A DNA stretch of 64,000 nucleotides from Oscillospiraceae bacterium (lineage in GTDB: Bacteria > Bacillota > Clostridia > Oscillospirales > Oscillospiraceae): positions 186,001 to 250,000 of the forward strand of contig JAHHRY010000001.1 of NCBI GenBank assembly GCA_020025535.1. Reading direction: 5' to 3'. The first letter of the stretch is position 1. Every line of letters begins with the position of its first letter. Below, piece after piece: positions 39,897 to 48,869 of this stretch. Under the pieces are notes generated by a model, which was not told the origin of the DNA, made no database searches, and saw only the letters and a list, made by a program, of their open reading frames with translations. The position numbers were made by a program, and so were the translations under genes.

Positions 39897-41651
39897 TTAT
39901 GCCTCCACCAGCTCGCAGAACAGGTCGATCTGGTCTGCGATGGTCTGCAGAGCGCTGCGCCAGAAGGCCTTATCCGTCAGGTCAATGCCGGCAACCTTGG
40001 CGGTATCCTCTGCAGTGGCGATTGTAGTGGTATACAGCAGCTTCTTGTACTTGGGAATGAAAGCCTCGCCCTCTTCCTCATACTTGGCGTACAGGCCGCG
40101 GGCAAACAGGCCGCCAAAGGCATAGGGGAAGTTGTAGAAAGTAGGTCCGTAATAGTGGCCCTTGCAGATCCACATATAAGGATGCAGGCAGCTGTGATCC
40201 AGGCCGTCGCCGTAGCACTCCTTCTGTGCTTCCAGCATCATGCTGCTGAGTGCATCGGCATCCATGAACTTCTCTTCTCTGTTCTCGAACACCATGGTTT
40301 CAAAGCGGTAGCGGGAATAGATGTCACAGATAATCTGGGTGGCATCCTGCACCTGGCTTTCAATCAGGGACAGCTTTTCTTCCTTGTCGGCAGCATTGGC
40401 AATGGCAGCAGCCATGACCACGCACTCGTTGAAGGTGGAAGCCGTCTCTGCCACGGGCATGGAATAATCCTTGTTGAGAGAACGGTGATCCCGGATGCAC
40501 AGATTGTGGTAAGCATGACCCAGCTCATGTGCCAGCGTCACCACATCGGAGAAGTCGCCGCAGAAGTTCGTGAGAATACGGCTTTCGCCCAGGTAGTCCA
40601 CTCCGCAGCAGAAAGCGCCGCCGGCCTTGCCGTCTCTGGGATAGAAGTCGATCCATTCCTTGTCGAAGGCCTCGGCAATCATGTCTGCCTCTTCGGGGTT
40701 GAAGCCCTTGAACAGATCCACCAGGAAATCCCGTGCACTTTCCGTTGTAAAACGGGTGGAAGACTTGCCCATAGGGGCAAACATATCATACCAGGGCATA
40801 CCATTCTCGTGACCCAGAACCTTGGCCTTGACTTTCAGATACTTCCAGAACTTGGGCAGGTACTCGTCCATGGCGCCGAACATGGCATCCAGGGTTTCCT
40901 TCTTCAGGTGTGCGCCCTTCAGTTCTCTGTCCAGAGGGGAATCGTAGCCACGGAGCTGGCACTCGTTAATGGTTTCCAGCTTGATGGAGTTCAGAGCAAA
41001 TGCAACCGAATCCTTAATCCGGTCGTAGCAGGCCAGTTCTGCCTCGAAAGCAGCCTTACGGACAGCGGGGTCCGGATCATGTGCCAGATTCCGGATCGTG
41101 GACAGGTTGGTTGTCTCACCCTTATAGGTGACAGGAACGGTACTGGTCAGGTAGCCCTGGAGGTCAGCCCAGGCATTGCCGCCGGTCAGCTGCATTCTTG
41201 CCAGAATCTCCTCGCCATTGCCCGGCAGCAGGTAGCGGCTGGATTCTGCCATATTGGCAAAGAGGAATTCATAGGACCGCAGGACATCGTCCGCTTTCAC
41301 CAGCTCCATAAGGTTGGGCAGCTTGGAAGCCCAGCTCTGGAAAGCAGCAATGGGTGCGGCCGTGCGGCTGTACTGTGCCATGACCCGTCCCATATAGGAG
41401 CCGGCCTCGGCATCCTTGCTGTTGGCGCTCTGGCGAAGCATAGCGTACTGCACCAGCTTACCGGTCAGATCGGACATACGCTCCTGCAGCTCGATACCCT
41501 TGCGCAGACCCTCTGCCGGCTCCATATTCTCCAGATTTGCCACAAAAGCTTCCAGCTCGGATACGGAATTTTTCAGAGCAGTCAGATCTGCTTCAAAAGT
41601 GGGATCATCAAATCCCTTATAAATCGGGTTTAGATTCCAAATTTCGTTCAT
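39897..41651 (-). CDS. pepF: Oligoendopeptidase F (M3 family)
   Basis: The 584-residue protein starts at MNEIWNLNPIYKGFDD behind AAAGGGGA. The zinc site is LAHELGHAYHN with the distal Glu in PVAETASTFNE, as in M3B peptidases. The all-helical channel fold is typical of PepF, which degrades oligopeptides of about 7-17 residues in the cytoplasm. First gene of a pepF-apeB unit, divergent from spo0A across a 286-base region with three 0A boxes. Confidence 0.95.
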   Translation of the reverse strand: MNEIWNLNPIYKGFDDPTFEADLTALKNSVSELEAFVANLENMEPAEGLRKGIELQERMSDLTGKLVQYAMLRQSANSKDAEAGSYMGRVMAQYSRTAAPIAAFQSWASKLPNLMELVKADDVLRSYEFLFANMAESSRYLLPGNGEEILARMQLTGGNAWADLQGYLTSTVPVTYKGETTNLSTIRNLAHDPDPAVRKAAFEAELACYDRIKDSVAFALNSIKLETINECQLRGYDSPLDRELKGAHLKKETLDAMFGAMDEYLPKFWKYLKVKAKVLGHENGMPWYDMFAPMGKSSTRFTTESARDFLVDLFKGFNPEEADMIAEAFDKEWIDFYPRDGKAGGAFCCGVDYLGESRILTNFCGDFSDVVTLAHELGHAYHNLCIRDHRSLNKDYSMPVAETASTFNECVVMAAAIANAADKEEKLSLIESQVQDATQIICDIYSRYRFETMVFENREEKFMDADALSSMMLEAQKECYGDGLDHSCLHPYMWICKGHYYGPTFYNFPYAFGGLFARGLYAKYEEEGEAFIPKYKKLLYTTTIATAEDTAKVAGIDLTDKAFWRSALQTIADQIDLFCELVEA

Positions 41652-41725
41652 AATCGGTATTTCCCCTTTCAAAAAATCTGTTGACATTGTACACCATTAT
41701 TTTCTGCCCGTCAACCAAGCACCGC

Positions 41726-41824
41726 TTTGTCGAAAAGTAGATTTTTTGTACCGGCTTTGTCATATAATGTCGAAAAGTTGCGTATTATACGGCAATTCAA
41801 TGAATTATGCGCGTTTTTGTCGAA
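41726..41824 (+). promoter_or_regulatory. Three Spo0A boxes upstream of spo0A
   Basis: TTTGTCGAA at 41726-41734, AATGTCGAA at 41766-41774 and TTTGTCGAA at 41816-41824, all in the same orientation. They fit autoregulation of spo0A, and may also affect the divergent pepF-apeB unit. Confidence 0.75.
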
Positions 41825-41843
41825 CGATTGTTCCTATTTTTCC

Positions 41844-41872
41844 TTGCAAAATACGATTCATTATGCTACATT
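41844..41872 (+). promoter_or_regulatory. Promoter of spo0A
   Basis: TTGCAA (41844-41849), 17 bases, TACATT (41867-41872). A short dyad GTTCCG/CGGAAC lies in the leader at 41890-41908. A sigma-H promoter was looked for but not clearly seen. Confidence 0.55.
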
Positions 41873-41937
41873 ATTTGTGTCAATTAAAGGTTCCGATTTG
41901 AACGGAACATCAATTTCAAATGATAGGAGAATCAACC

Positions 41938-42717
41938 ATGGACAATCATACAACCGTATTTATCGCTGACAGCACGGAGGAATTTTGTGCCACCTTAACC
42001 AACGCCTTACAGCAATCCGATGGGTTTCAGGTCGTCGGTACTGCTAACGACGGCGAGCTGGCTCTCCGGCGCATCACCGAGCTGAAGCCTCAGGTACTGG
42101 TTCTGGATCTGATGCTGGCCAAGCGGGACGGTATCAGCATCCTGAAAGCACTCAACAACACAGATATACATCCCATCACCCTCGTTACATCCGGATTTAT
42201 TACCGATTACGTAGCCAGTACCGCCGTCAGTCTCGGCGCCCGTTACCTGATGCTGAAACCCTGTGAAATGAGTGCTTTGGTAGAACGGTTGGAAGAGATC
42301 CGCGGCGGCAACAATCAGCTGTCTGTGAACGGTCGCCGGAACGACAAGGCCGGCATTGAAGCCATGGTAACCAATATCATTCACGAAATCGGTGTTCCTG
42401 CACATATCAAGGGCTATCAGTACCTGCGTGAAGCCATTATCATCGCAGTCAACGACATGGATGTGATCAACGCCATTACTAAGGTACTCTATCCTCAGGT
42501 AGCCAAGACCTTCTCCACCACGCCTTCCCGCGTAGAGCGTGCCATTCGCCATGCCATCGAAGTCGCATGGGACAGAGGCGATCTGGATACCCTGCAGAGA
42601 TTCTTCGGCTACACCGTTTCCAACACCAAGGGCAAGCCCACCAATTCCGAATTTATCGCCCTGATTGCCGATAAGCTGCAGCTTCAGCTGAAAACTTCTG
42701 ATGTTGCTCAGCTGTAA
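41938..42717 (+). CDS. spo0A: Sporulation master regulator Spo0A
   Basis: The 259-residue protein starts at MDNHTTVFIADSTEEF behind ATAGGAGA. The receiver domain has the phospho-acceptor in LVLDLMLAK, Thr in LVTS and Lys in MLKPCE; the acidic pocket is ADST rather than the usual ADDN. The C-terminal domain is near-canonical: IIHEIGVPAHIKGYQYLREA, SRVERAIRHAIEVAWDRGD, GYTVSNTKGKPTNSEFIA. Phosphorylated Spo0A binds TTTGTCGAA and starts sporulation. Three such boxes precede the gene. Confidence 0.97.
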   Translation: MDNHTTVFIADSTEEFCATLTNALQQSDGFQVVGTANDGELALRRITELKPQVLVLDLMLAKRDGISILKALNNTDIHPITLVTSGFITDYVASTAVSLGARYLMLKPCEMSALVERLEEIRGGNNQLSVNGRRNDKAGIEAMVTNIIHEIGVPAHIKGYQYLREAIIIAVNDMDVINAITKVLYPQVAKTFSTTPSRVERAIRHAIEVAWDRGDLDTLQRFFGYTVSNTKGKPTNSEFIALIADKLQLQLKTSDVAQL

Positions 42718-42719
42718 CA

Positions 42720-42755
42720 GGAAAGGCACACTGTCAGATAACAGTGTGCCTTTCC
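42720..42755. terminator. Hairpin downstream of spo0A
   Basis: GGAAAGGCACACTGT pairs with ACAGTGTGCCTTTCC. The T-run is weak, so termination may depend on the next hairpin. Confidence 0.7.
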
Positions 42756-42773
42756 GATATATTTCTAAAAGGA

Positions 42774-42799
42774 AACCCCACTTTCCGGAGAAAGTGGGG
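42774..42799 (-). terminator. Terminator of malQ-glgP
   Basis: CCCCACTTTC/GAAAGTGGGG with a four-base loop directly after the glgP stop, followed in the minus direction by TTTCCTTTT. Confidence 0.82.
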
Positions 42800-42805
42800 A
42801 AAATT

Positions 42806-45142
42806 TTACACATACTGCGTGGGTTTGATATGCCAGATTTCCTCTGCATACTGCCGGATGGTACGGTCGGAAGAGAATTTTGCACCGCTGGCAATATTCA
42901 TCAGGCACTTGCGGCCAAAGGCGATTCGGTCTGCATAGTCCCGGTTAGCCTGAAGCTTGGCATCCATATAGGATGCGTAGTCCAGCAGGACAAAATAATG
43001 ATCGGCTCTGTGCCAGGAACAGCCGTCCAGCAAAGCATGATACAGTTCTCTCTGGGCGTCGTCCGTAGGAACGGTGCCGTCCACCAGTGTATCGATTGCT
43101 CTGTGCAGGCGGTCATTGATGTCATAAATGCCGCGGGCGCAGTAGCTGTCCCTGCATTCATTGAGCTGCTCAACCGTATGACCGAAAATATACTCGTTCT
43201 GGATACCGGCCTCCTGTGCAATTTCCACGTTGGCGCCATCCAAAGTGCCCAGAGTCACAGCACCGTTCAGCATCAGCTTCATATTGCCGGTGCCGGAAGC
43301 CTCCGTTCCGGCAGGAGAAATCTGCTCGGAAATATCGGCAGCCGGGATGATATGCTCCGCATAAGAGCAATTGTAGTTCTGGACAAAGACCACCTTCAGC
43401 TTATCGGCAACATCCGGGTCATTGTTGATCATTCTGGCAATCCGGTTGATATAGCGGATAATCGCCTTGGCACGGACATAGCCGGGCGCAGACTTGGCAC
43501 CGAAAATGAACACCGTAGGATGGAAGTCCTGCAGGCTGCCGTCCTTCAGGCGGAAGTAAATATCCACCACGGACAGGGCGTTCATCAGCTGGCGCTTGTA
43601 CTCGTGCAGGCGCTTTACCTGTACATCGAAGATAAAATCAGGGTTCAGCTGCACGCCTTCCTTTTCGGCAATGACCTTGCACAGCTGTTCCTTCTTCTGC
43701 CGCTTGATGGAATTGAACTGGCGCACCATATCGTCATCGATCATGGGCTTCAGCTTGGAAAGGGCATCCAGATCTTTCAGGAAATCCGATCCGATCCGGT
43801 ACTTGATCATCTGCGTCAGCTCAGGGTTGCAAAGGCCCATCCAGCGACGGGGGGTAACACCGTTGGTCTTATTCTGGAAACGCTCGGGGAACACGGCATA
43901 CCAGTCTTTGAAGCAGTCATTTTTCAGAATCTCAGAGTGAATCTGTGCAACACCGTTGACATAGCTGCCTACATAAATGCTCAGGTTTGCCATATGCGCC
44001 GTATTGTCCCTGATGATGAACAGGCCGGGATGCTCCCGCTTCAGCTTTTCATCGATGCGGACGATGATGTCCACAATTTCGGGAACCACGCTGCGGAGCA
44101 GATCCAGGTCCCACTTCTCCAGAGCCTCACCCATGACGGTATGGTTGGTATAGGAGAAGGTCTTCTGGGCAATGGAGAAGCTCTGCTCGAAGTCCATGCC
44201 CTCCTCCATCAGCAGACGGATCAGTTCGGGAATGGACATGGCCGGATGAGTGTCGTTCAGCTGAACGGCATAGAAGTCTGCAAAATTGCTCAGATCGGAG
44301 CCATGCTTGCCCTTGTAGATCCGCATGATGTCCTGCAGGGAAGCACTGGACAGGACATACTGCTGCTTGATACGCAGGCGTTTGCCCTCCCAGGTCGAGT
44401 CATTGGGGTACAGCACACGGGTGATGTCCTCGGCCTTGTTCTTCTGTGCCAGTGCACGCATATAGTCCTGATCGTTGAATGCATTGAAGTCCAGTTCTTC
44501 CTCAGCCTCGCACTGCCACAGACGCAGGGTGTTGATATTCTGGGTATCGTAGCCGATCACAGGCACGTCATAGGGAACGGCCAGAACCGTATGATCCGGG
44601 AATTTCACCTTAACGGTGTGGTTATACCGGCGGAAGGACCAGGGATCACCGAACTTCGTCCAGTCATCTGCCACCTCAGTCTGGGAACCGTTCTTGTCAA
44701 AGCCCTGCTTGAACAGGCCAAAACGGTAACGCAGGCCATAGCCGGACAGCGGCAGGTTACAGCTTGCGGCGCTGTCCAGGAAGCAGGCTGCCAGTCTGCC
44801 CAGGCCGCCGTTACCCAAAGCGGCATCCTCGATTTCCTCCAGGCAGGCAAGATCCACGCCTCGTTCCAGGAAAATCTTTTTCATCTCTTCCAGAATGCCC
44901 ATGTTGTACAGGTTGGAATACACCAGTCTGCCGATCAGGTATTCTGCGGACAGATAATATGCCTTTCTCTCATGCATACGCACCCGCTTGCTGTTGTTCC
45001 AGTTATCGGAAATGGCCATCATGACAGCATGACCCAGTGCCTCATGCAGTTCCTGAGGAGTTGCCTCCTTCAGGGTAACGTCATAGGTGTATTTCAGCTG
45101 TGCTTCTGTCCATTTCAGAATGTTCAGGCAATTATAGTTCAT
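42806..45142 (-). CDS. glgP: Glycogen/starch phosphorylase
   Basis: The 778-residue GH/GT35 phosphorylase has AALGNGGLGRLAACFLDSAA near the N-terminus, QLNDTHPAMSIPELIR and NHTVMGEALEKW in the middle, and the PLP lysine in EASGTGNMKLMLNGA. It releases glucose-1-phosphate from alpha-1,4-glucans. The start is 17 bases after the malQ stop. MalQ remodels short glucans into longer chains that GlgP can use, so the pair forms a glycogen or maltodextrin degradation unit. Confidence 0.97.
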   Translation of the reverse strand: MNYNCLNILKWTEAQLKYTYDVTLKEATPQELHEALGHAVMMAISDNWNNSKRVRMHERKAYYLSAEYLIGRLVYSNLYNMGILEEMKKIFLERGVDLACLEEIEDAALGNGGLGRLAACFLDSAASCNLPLSGYGLRYRFGLFKQGFDKNGSQTEVADDWTKFGDPWSFRRYNHTVKVKFPDHTVLAVPYDVPVIGYDTQNINTLRLWQCEAEEELDFNAFNDQDYMRALAQKNKAEDITRVLYPNDSTWEGKRLRIKQQYVLSSASLQDIMRIYKGKHGSDLSNFADFYAVQLNDTHPAMSIPELIRLLMEEGMDFEQSFSIAQKTFSYTNHTVMGEALEKWDLDLLRSVVPEIVDIIVRIDEKLKREHPGLFIIRDNTAHMANLSIYVGSYVNGVAQIHSEILKNDCFKDWYAVFPERFQNKTNGVTPRRWMGLCNPELTQMIKYRIGSDFLKDLDALSKLKPMIDDDMVRQFNSIKRQKKEQLCKVIAEKEGVQLNPDFIFDVQVKRLHEYKRQLMNALSVVDIYFRLKDGSLQDFHPTVFIFGAKSAPGYVRAKAIIRYINRIARMINNDPDVADKLKVVFVQNYNCSYAEHIIPAADISEQISPAGTEASGTGNMKLMLNGAVTLGTLDGANVEIAQEAGIQNEYIFGHTVEQLNECRDSYCARGIYDINDRLHRAIDTLVDGTVPTDDAQRELYHALLDGCSWHRADHYFVLLDYASYMDAKLQANRDYADRIAFGRKCLMNIASGAKFSSDRTIRQYAEEIWHIKPTQYV

Positions 45143-45159
45143 CTCAGATAACTCCCATC

Positions 45160-46659
45160 TTATTCAGAAACTAAATCTATTTTCTCCCTCTGACGGCCAT
45201 ATAGTACCGTCATGCGGCGAATTTTTTCTGCCAGGTCGTCGGTAATCATGCCGCTTTCCATACGCCAGCTCCAGTTTGAGTCCGACATTGTGCCGGGGAA
45301 ATTCATTCTGGCCTCACCGCCCAGATTCAGGTAATCCTGCATGGGTACCATGCAAAGTCCGGAAACAGAGGCCATAGCAGTGCGAATGACACCCCAGACC
45401 AATCCTTCCTCTTCCGTGAGGGTCATGTATTCTCTGGCGTATGCTGCGGCGTCGGCATCGGCCGTTTCAAACCACTGACGGGTGGTCATATTGTCATGGG
45501 TTCCGGTGTAGCACACGGAATTGGCCGGATAGTTATAGGGAAGATAGTCGGAAGGCTCCCGGGTATCAAAGGCAAATCCCAGCACCTTCATGCCGGGAAA
45601 ACCGGATGCATCCCGCAAGTCCAGCACTTCCTGCGTCAAAAAGCCCAGATCCTCCGCAATCAGCTGCAGATGAGGCAGGTCCTTCTGCACGGAGCGGATA
45701 AAATCCATGCCCGGGCCCTTGACCCATTTCCCGTTTCTGGCGTTTTCGTCCCCGTAGGGTACGGACCAGTAGCTTTCAAACCCACGGAAATGATCCATAC
45801 GGATCACGTCGTAACGCTCTCCGGCCGCCTTCAGGCGGTTTTTCCACCAGCGATAATCGTCCTTCTTCATCACATCCCAGCGGTACAGAGGATTTCCCCA
45901 CAGCTGACCATCCGGCCCGAAGGCATCGGGAGGACAGCCCGCCACGGCAACAGGCATCAGATTCTCATCCATCTGGAACAACTCGGGAGCCGTCCAGGTT
46001 TCCACAGAGTCCGCCGGAACATAAATGGGGACATCTCCAATAATGCGGATGCCGTTTTCCTTTGCATAGCCATGCAGGCAATCCCACTGGCGGTAGAACA
46101 GGTACTGCACAAAGCTGATAAAGCGAATCTTCTCCTCATGCTCGTGTCTGGCCTGCCATATGGCATCCGGCTCCCGGTACTTGAGGTCCTTTGGCCATAC
46201 GTACCATGGCTGCCCGTCAAAGTGCTCTTTCAGAGCCATAAACAGGGCATAATCCGAAAGCCACCAGCTATTGCTGCGGCAGAAGGTTTCAAACGCCTCG
46301 CTTCCGGGGAAACGATCATAGGCGAGCTTCAGCATTTTCAGCCGGTTCTGATACTGAAGGCCAAAATCAACTCTGTCTTCCCGGCTGCACCATTGGACCG
46401 TTTCCAGCTCCTGTCTTTGGAGCAGGCCATCCTGCACCAGCGTCTCCAAATCGATCAGATAATGGTTGCCTGCATAAACAGAGCAGGACTGATAAGGAGA
46501 ATTGCCGTAGCCCGTAGGCGTCAGCGGCAGAATCTGCCAGCAGCGCTGACCCGCTTTTTTCAAAAAATCTACAAAGCGGAAAGCCTCCGTACCCATGGTG
46601 CCGACTCCGCAGGGGCCGGGGAGTGATGTGATGTGCATTAAAATGCCACTTTCACGCAT
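45160..46659 (-). CDS. malQ: 4-alpha-glucanotransferase
   Basis: The 499-residue GH77 enzyme has GNSPYQSCSVYAGN near the N-terminus, GDVPIYVPADS, and the catalytic residues in VIRMDHFRGF (nucleophile Asp), IAEDLG (acid/base Glu) and GTHDNMTTRQW (third acid). The length is that of the short bacterial amylomaltase type. GGAGAAAAGAGA lies before the ATG. It is the first gene of malQ-glgP, with a consensus promoter whose -10 overlaps a palindromic operator-like sequence. Confidence 0.97.
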   Translation of the reverse strand: MRESGILMHITSLPGPCGVGTMGTEAFRFVDFLKKAGQRCWQILPLTPTGYGNSPYQSCSVYAGNHYLIDLETLVQDGLLQRQELETVQWCSREDRVDFGLQYQNRLKMLKLAYDRFPGSEAFETFCRSNSWWLSDYALFMALKEHFDGQPWYVWPKDLKYREPDAIWQARHEHEEKIRFISFVQYLFYRQWDCLHGYAKENGIRIIGDVPIYVPADSVETWTAPELFQMDENLMPVAVAGCPPDAFGPDGQLWGNPLYRWDVMKKDDYRWWKNRLKAAGERYDVIRMDHFRGFESYWSVPYGDENARNGKWVKGPGMDFIRSVQKDLPHLQLIAEDLGFLTQEVLDLRDASGFPGMKVLGFAFDTREPSDYLPYNYPANSVCYTGTHDNMTTRQWFETADADAAAYAREYMTLTEEEGLVWGVIRTAMASVSGLCMVPMQDYLNLGGEARMNFPGTMSDSNWSWRMESGMITDDLAEKIRRMTVLYGRQREKIDLVSE

Positions 46660-46772
46660 TCTCTTTTCTCCTTATACTATGTTTCTTGATTCTATATTGT
46701 ATGAAGCCGCTGCAAAATGGGTGCTTTGTTATGTGTTCACAGACAAATGCACTTTACACATCGACTCATGTT

Positions 46773-46789
46773 AAAGCATAGTACGCTTT
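46773..46789. promoter_or_regulatory. Palindromic operator-like site in the malQ promoter
   Basis: AAAGCATAGTACGCTTT is a 17-base palindrome with one mismatched pair apart from its centre. It covers the malQ -10 and has the size of a LacI-family site. Confidence 0.5.
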
Positions 46790-46803
46790 CAGAATTTTGT
46801 CAA
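46775..46803 (-). promoter_or_regulatory. Promoter of malQ-glgP
   Basis: On the minus strand, TTGACA (46798-46803), 17 bases, TATGCT (46775-46780). The 230 bases to the right (46804-47031) hold no convincing gene; a low-complexity, GC-rich part at 46930-47010 is unexplained. Confidence 0.75.
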
Positions 46804-47031
46804 GCAAAACCAACATAGGCACTATTTTTTGTGGTTTTAGGCAAAACTACCATAAATGGTACCTGTTTTTTGAACATAAAGACGGCTTTAGAGTGCATTC
46901 TCTGCTTTCATCCGACTCTTTCCATCTGTCCCGGCATCTGCCGGACCTGCAGACACCGACGCCGCGGCCGACCTTGCCGCACAGGCTTCCGGCTGCCCGG
47001 GAATCCTGCAAAAAATATCCCATTTTTTCAG

Positions 47032-47060
47032 TTGCTTTTTGTTTTCTTACCCGCTACAAT
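47032..47060 (+). promoter_or_regulatory. Promoter of the DUF1292-tcdA unit
   Basis: TTGCTT (47032-47037), 17 bases, TACAAT (47055-47060). Confidence 0.7.
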
Positions 47061-47096
47061 AACAAAGATATAAAACATTTTACTGGAGGACCTCCC

Positions 47097-47390
47097 ATGG
47101 AAAACATCAATGAAAATCTCCCCGAGGAAGAAGACAACATTCTGACCCTCACCGACGAAAACGGCAACGAAACCTCCTTTGAGTATCTGGATGTAGTGGA
47201 GTACAACGGCAAGGAATACCTGCTTCTGCTGCCCGCCGATCAGCTGGAAACCGAAATCGTCATCCTGGAAATCGAGCCGGTCAGCGAGGATACCGAAAAT
47301 TACCTGGCCGTCGAGGATGACGCCACCCTGCAGGCTGTCTACGCTATTTTCAAAGAGCGTTACAAGGACGTCCTGAACTTTGCCGACTGA
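47097..47390 (+). CDS. DUF1292 family small acidic protein
   Basis: The 97-residue protein starts at MENINENLPEEEDNIL behind TGGAGG; the longer frame from 46797 crosses the promoter. It is strongly acidic, with the DUF1292 pattern: LTDENGNETSFEYLDVVEYNGKEYLLLLP, EIVILEIEP and the C-terminal YAIFKERYKD. The function of the family is unknown. It lies five bases before tcdA and probably shares its mRNA. Confidence 0.88.
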   Translation: MENINENLPEEEDNILTLTDENGNETSFEYLDVVEYNGKEYLLLLPADQLETEIVILEIEPVSEDTENYLAVEDDATLQAVYAIFKERYKDVLNFAD

Positions 47391-47394
47391 TTCT

Positions 47395-48123
47395 ATGACA
47401 GACAGTCAGTTTTCCCGAACCCAGCTTTTGCTGGGAGAAACCGCCATGGAACGGCTGCACCGCAGCCGGGTGGCAGTTTTCGGTGTCGGCGGCGTGGGCG
47501 GATACGCCGTTGAGGCGCTGGCCCGCAGCGGCATCGGCACATTGGATCTGATCGACAGCGACAGCGTCAGCATCACCAACATCAACCGTCAGATTCTGGC
47601 TACCCACGCCACCGTCGGCAGATTGAAGGTGGATGTGGCGAAGGAACGGATTCTGGACATCCATCCAAAAGCCGTCGTGCATACCTATCCCGTTTTCTAT
47701 ACCCCGGAAACCGCCGACAGCTTTGATTTTTCCCAATACGACTATATTGTAGACGCCATAGACACCGTAACCGGCAAGCTATGCCTTGCAGAGCGCGCCT
47801 TTGCCGCAGGCGTTCCCATCATCAGCTGTATGGGCGCCGGAAACAAGCTCAACGCCACCGCATTTCAGGTAACGGACATCTCCAAAACCACCGTCTGCCC
47901 TCTTGCAAGGGTCATGCGAAAGGAACTGAAAAAGCGGGGCATTTCCCACATGAAGGTGGTTTTTTCCACGGAAGAAGCCCTGACCCCGGTGGGTGCTGAG
48001 GAAGAGGCCGCCGCCATCGGCAAGCGTCAGATTCCCGGCAGCACCTCCTACATCCCCGGCATCGCCGGTCTGATTCTGGCAGGCGAAGTCATCAAGGATC
48101 TGTCCGGTATTTCTTCACACTAG
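47395..48123 (+). CDS. tcdA: tRNA threonylcarbamoyladenosine dehydratase
   Basis: The 242-residue E1-like (ThiF/MoeB fold) protein has the nucleotide site GVGGVGGYAVEALARSGIG, DSDSVSITNINRQI, and the TcdA-type SCMGAGNKLNATAF and TVCPLARVMRKELKKRGI. It converts t6A37 of tRNAs to the cyclic form. The ATG at 47395 is chosen over an in-frame TTG at 47380 that would overlap the upstream gene. The ribosome site is weak, suggesting coupling with the DUF1292 gene. Confidence 0.93.
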   Translation: MTDSQFSRTQLLLGETAMERLHRSRVAVFGVGGVGGYAVEALARSGIGTLDLIDSDSVSITNINRQILATHATVGRLKVDVAKERILDIHPKAVVHTYPVFYTPETADSFDFSQYDYIVDAIDTVTGKLCLAERAFAAGVPIISCMGAGNKLNATAFQVTDISKTTVCPLARVMRKELKKRGISHMKVVFSTEEALTPVGAEEEAAAIGKRQIPGSTSYIPGIAGLILAGEVIKDLSGISSH

Positions 48124-48131
48124 TACCCGGC

Positions 48132-48176
48132 AGCGCAGCCTCGGCAGTTTCCGCCAAGGCTGCGCTTTGTATTTCT
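48132..48176 (+). terminator. Terminator of DUF1292-tcdA
   Basis: AGCGCAGCCT/AGGCTGCGCT with a 15-base loop, then TTGTATTTCTT. Confidence 0.75.
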
Positions 48177-48254
48177 TAGCCTCCGTCACCGGAATCTGCC
48201 TGCACAGCCGCCCTGCGGGATTCCTTTATACTATGTTTGAAAGGACAAACAATT

Positions 48255-48806
48255 ATGGATACCATCTGCCTGCTGACCGACAAAGAAGTTCTGGGCACCG
48301 AAGGGCTCTCTTCTGCCGCACCCCGGTATACCGCTCGTGCCATTGTTAAAAACGAGCAGGGTCTGTATGCCGTCATGTATTCCGAAAAATTCAATCTGTA
48401 TTCCCTGCCCGGCGGTGGCATTGAAGACGGTGAAGACAGCATTACCGCATTGCGCCGGGAAATTCTGGAGGAAACCGGCTGCTCCTGTGACCAGGTGGAA
48501 GAACTGGGAATCGTAATAGAAAACCGCTTCAGCTGCAACTGCACACGGATTGCCAGTTACTATGCGGTGACAACCGGCTCCTCTTCCGGAAAGCTTCATC
48601 TGACACAGGCAGAGATTGCATTAGGCACCAGCGTTCAGTGGCACACCTTTGAAGAAGTCCTGCGTCTGATTCGGGACGGTCGCCCCGATACGCCCCAGAA
48701 GAAATTTATTCAGGCCAGAGATCTGGCTGCTCTGCACGTTTATCAGGAGCGCTGTTTCGGCCGCAGCACAGACGCCGCCCAAACCTCACGGGAAGTTTCC
48801 CAATAA
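48255..48806 (+). CDS. Nudix hydrolase
   Basis: The 183-residue protein starts at MDTICLLTDKEV behind GAAAGGA. The Nudix box is complete (GGGIEDGEDSITALRREILEETGCS; the GxxxxxE..REUxEExG residues are all there). The family cleaves nucleoside diphosphates linked to another group, and the substrate here cannot be inferred. It is monocistronic and convergent with aspS, sharing a bidirectional terminator. Confidence 0.9.
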   Translation: MDTICLLTDKEVLGTEGLSSAAPRYTARAIVKNEQGLYAVMYSEKFNLYSLPGGGIEDGEDSITALRREILEETGCSCDQVEELGIVIENRFSCNCTRIASYYAVTTGSSSGKLHLTQAEIALGTSVQWHTFEEVLRLIRDGRPDTPQKKFIQARDLAALHVYQERCFGRSTDAAQTSREVSQ

Positions 48807-48815
48807 AAAAACAAC

Positions 48816-48865
48816 AAAATGAGCGATGCCCAGACCTTTAACAGGTTCGGCATCGCTCATTTTTC
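48816..48865. terminator. Bidirectional terminator between the Nudix gene and aspS
   Basis: AAAATGAGCGATGCC/GGCATCGCTCATTTTT around an 18-base loop. Confidence 0.88.
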
Positions 48866-48869
48866 TGTC

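Noticed and set aside
42701..45151. 816-residue open frame opposite glgP
   Set aside because: Same effect: antisense of a conserved gene with biased codons, no ribosome site.
46797..47096. N-terminal extension of the DUF1292 protein to 197 residues
   Set aside because: The extension crosses a good promoter and ribosome site, and has no family resemblance.
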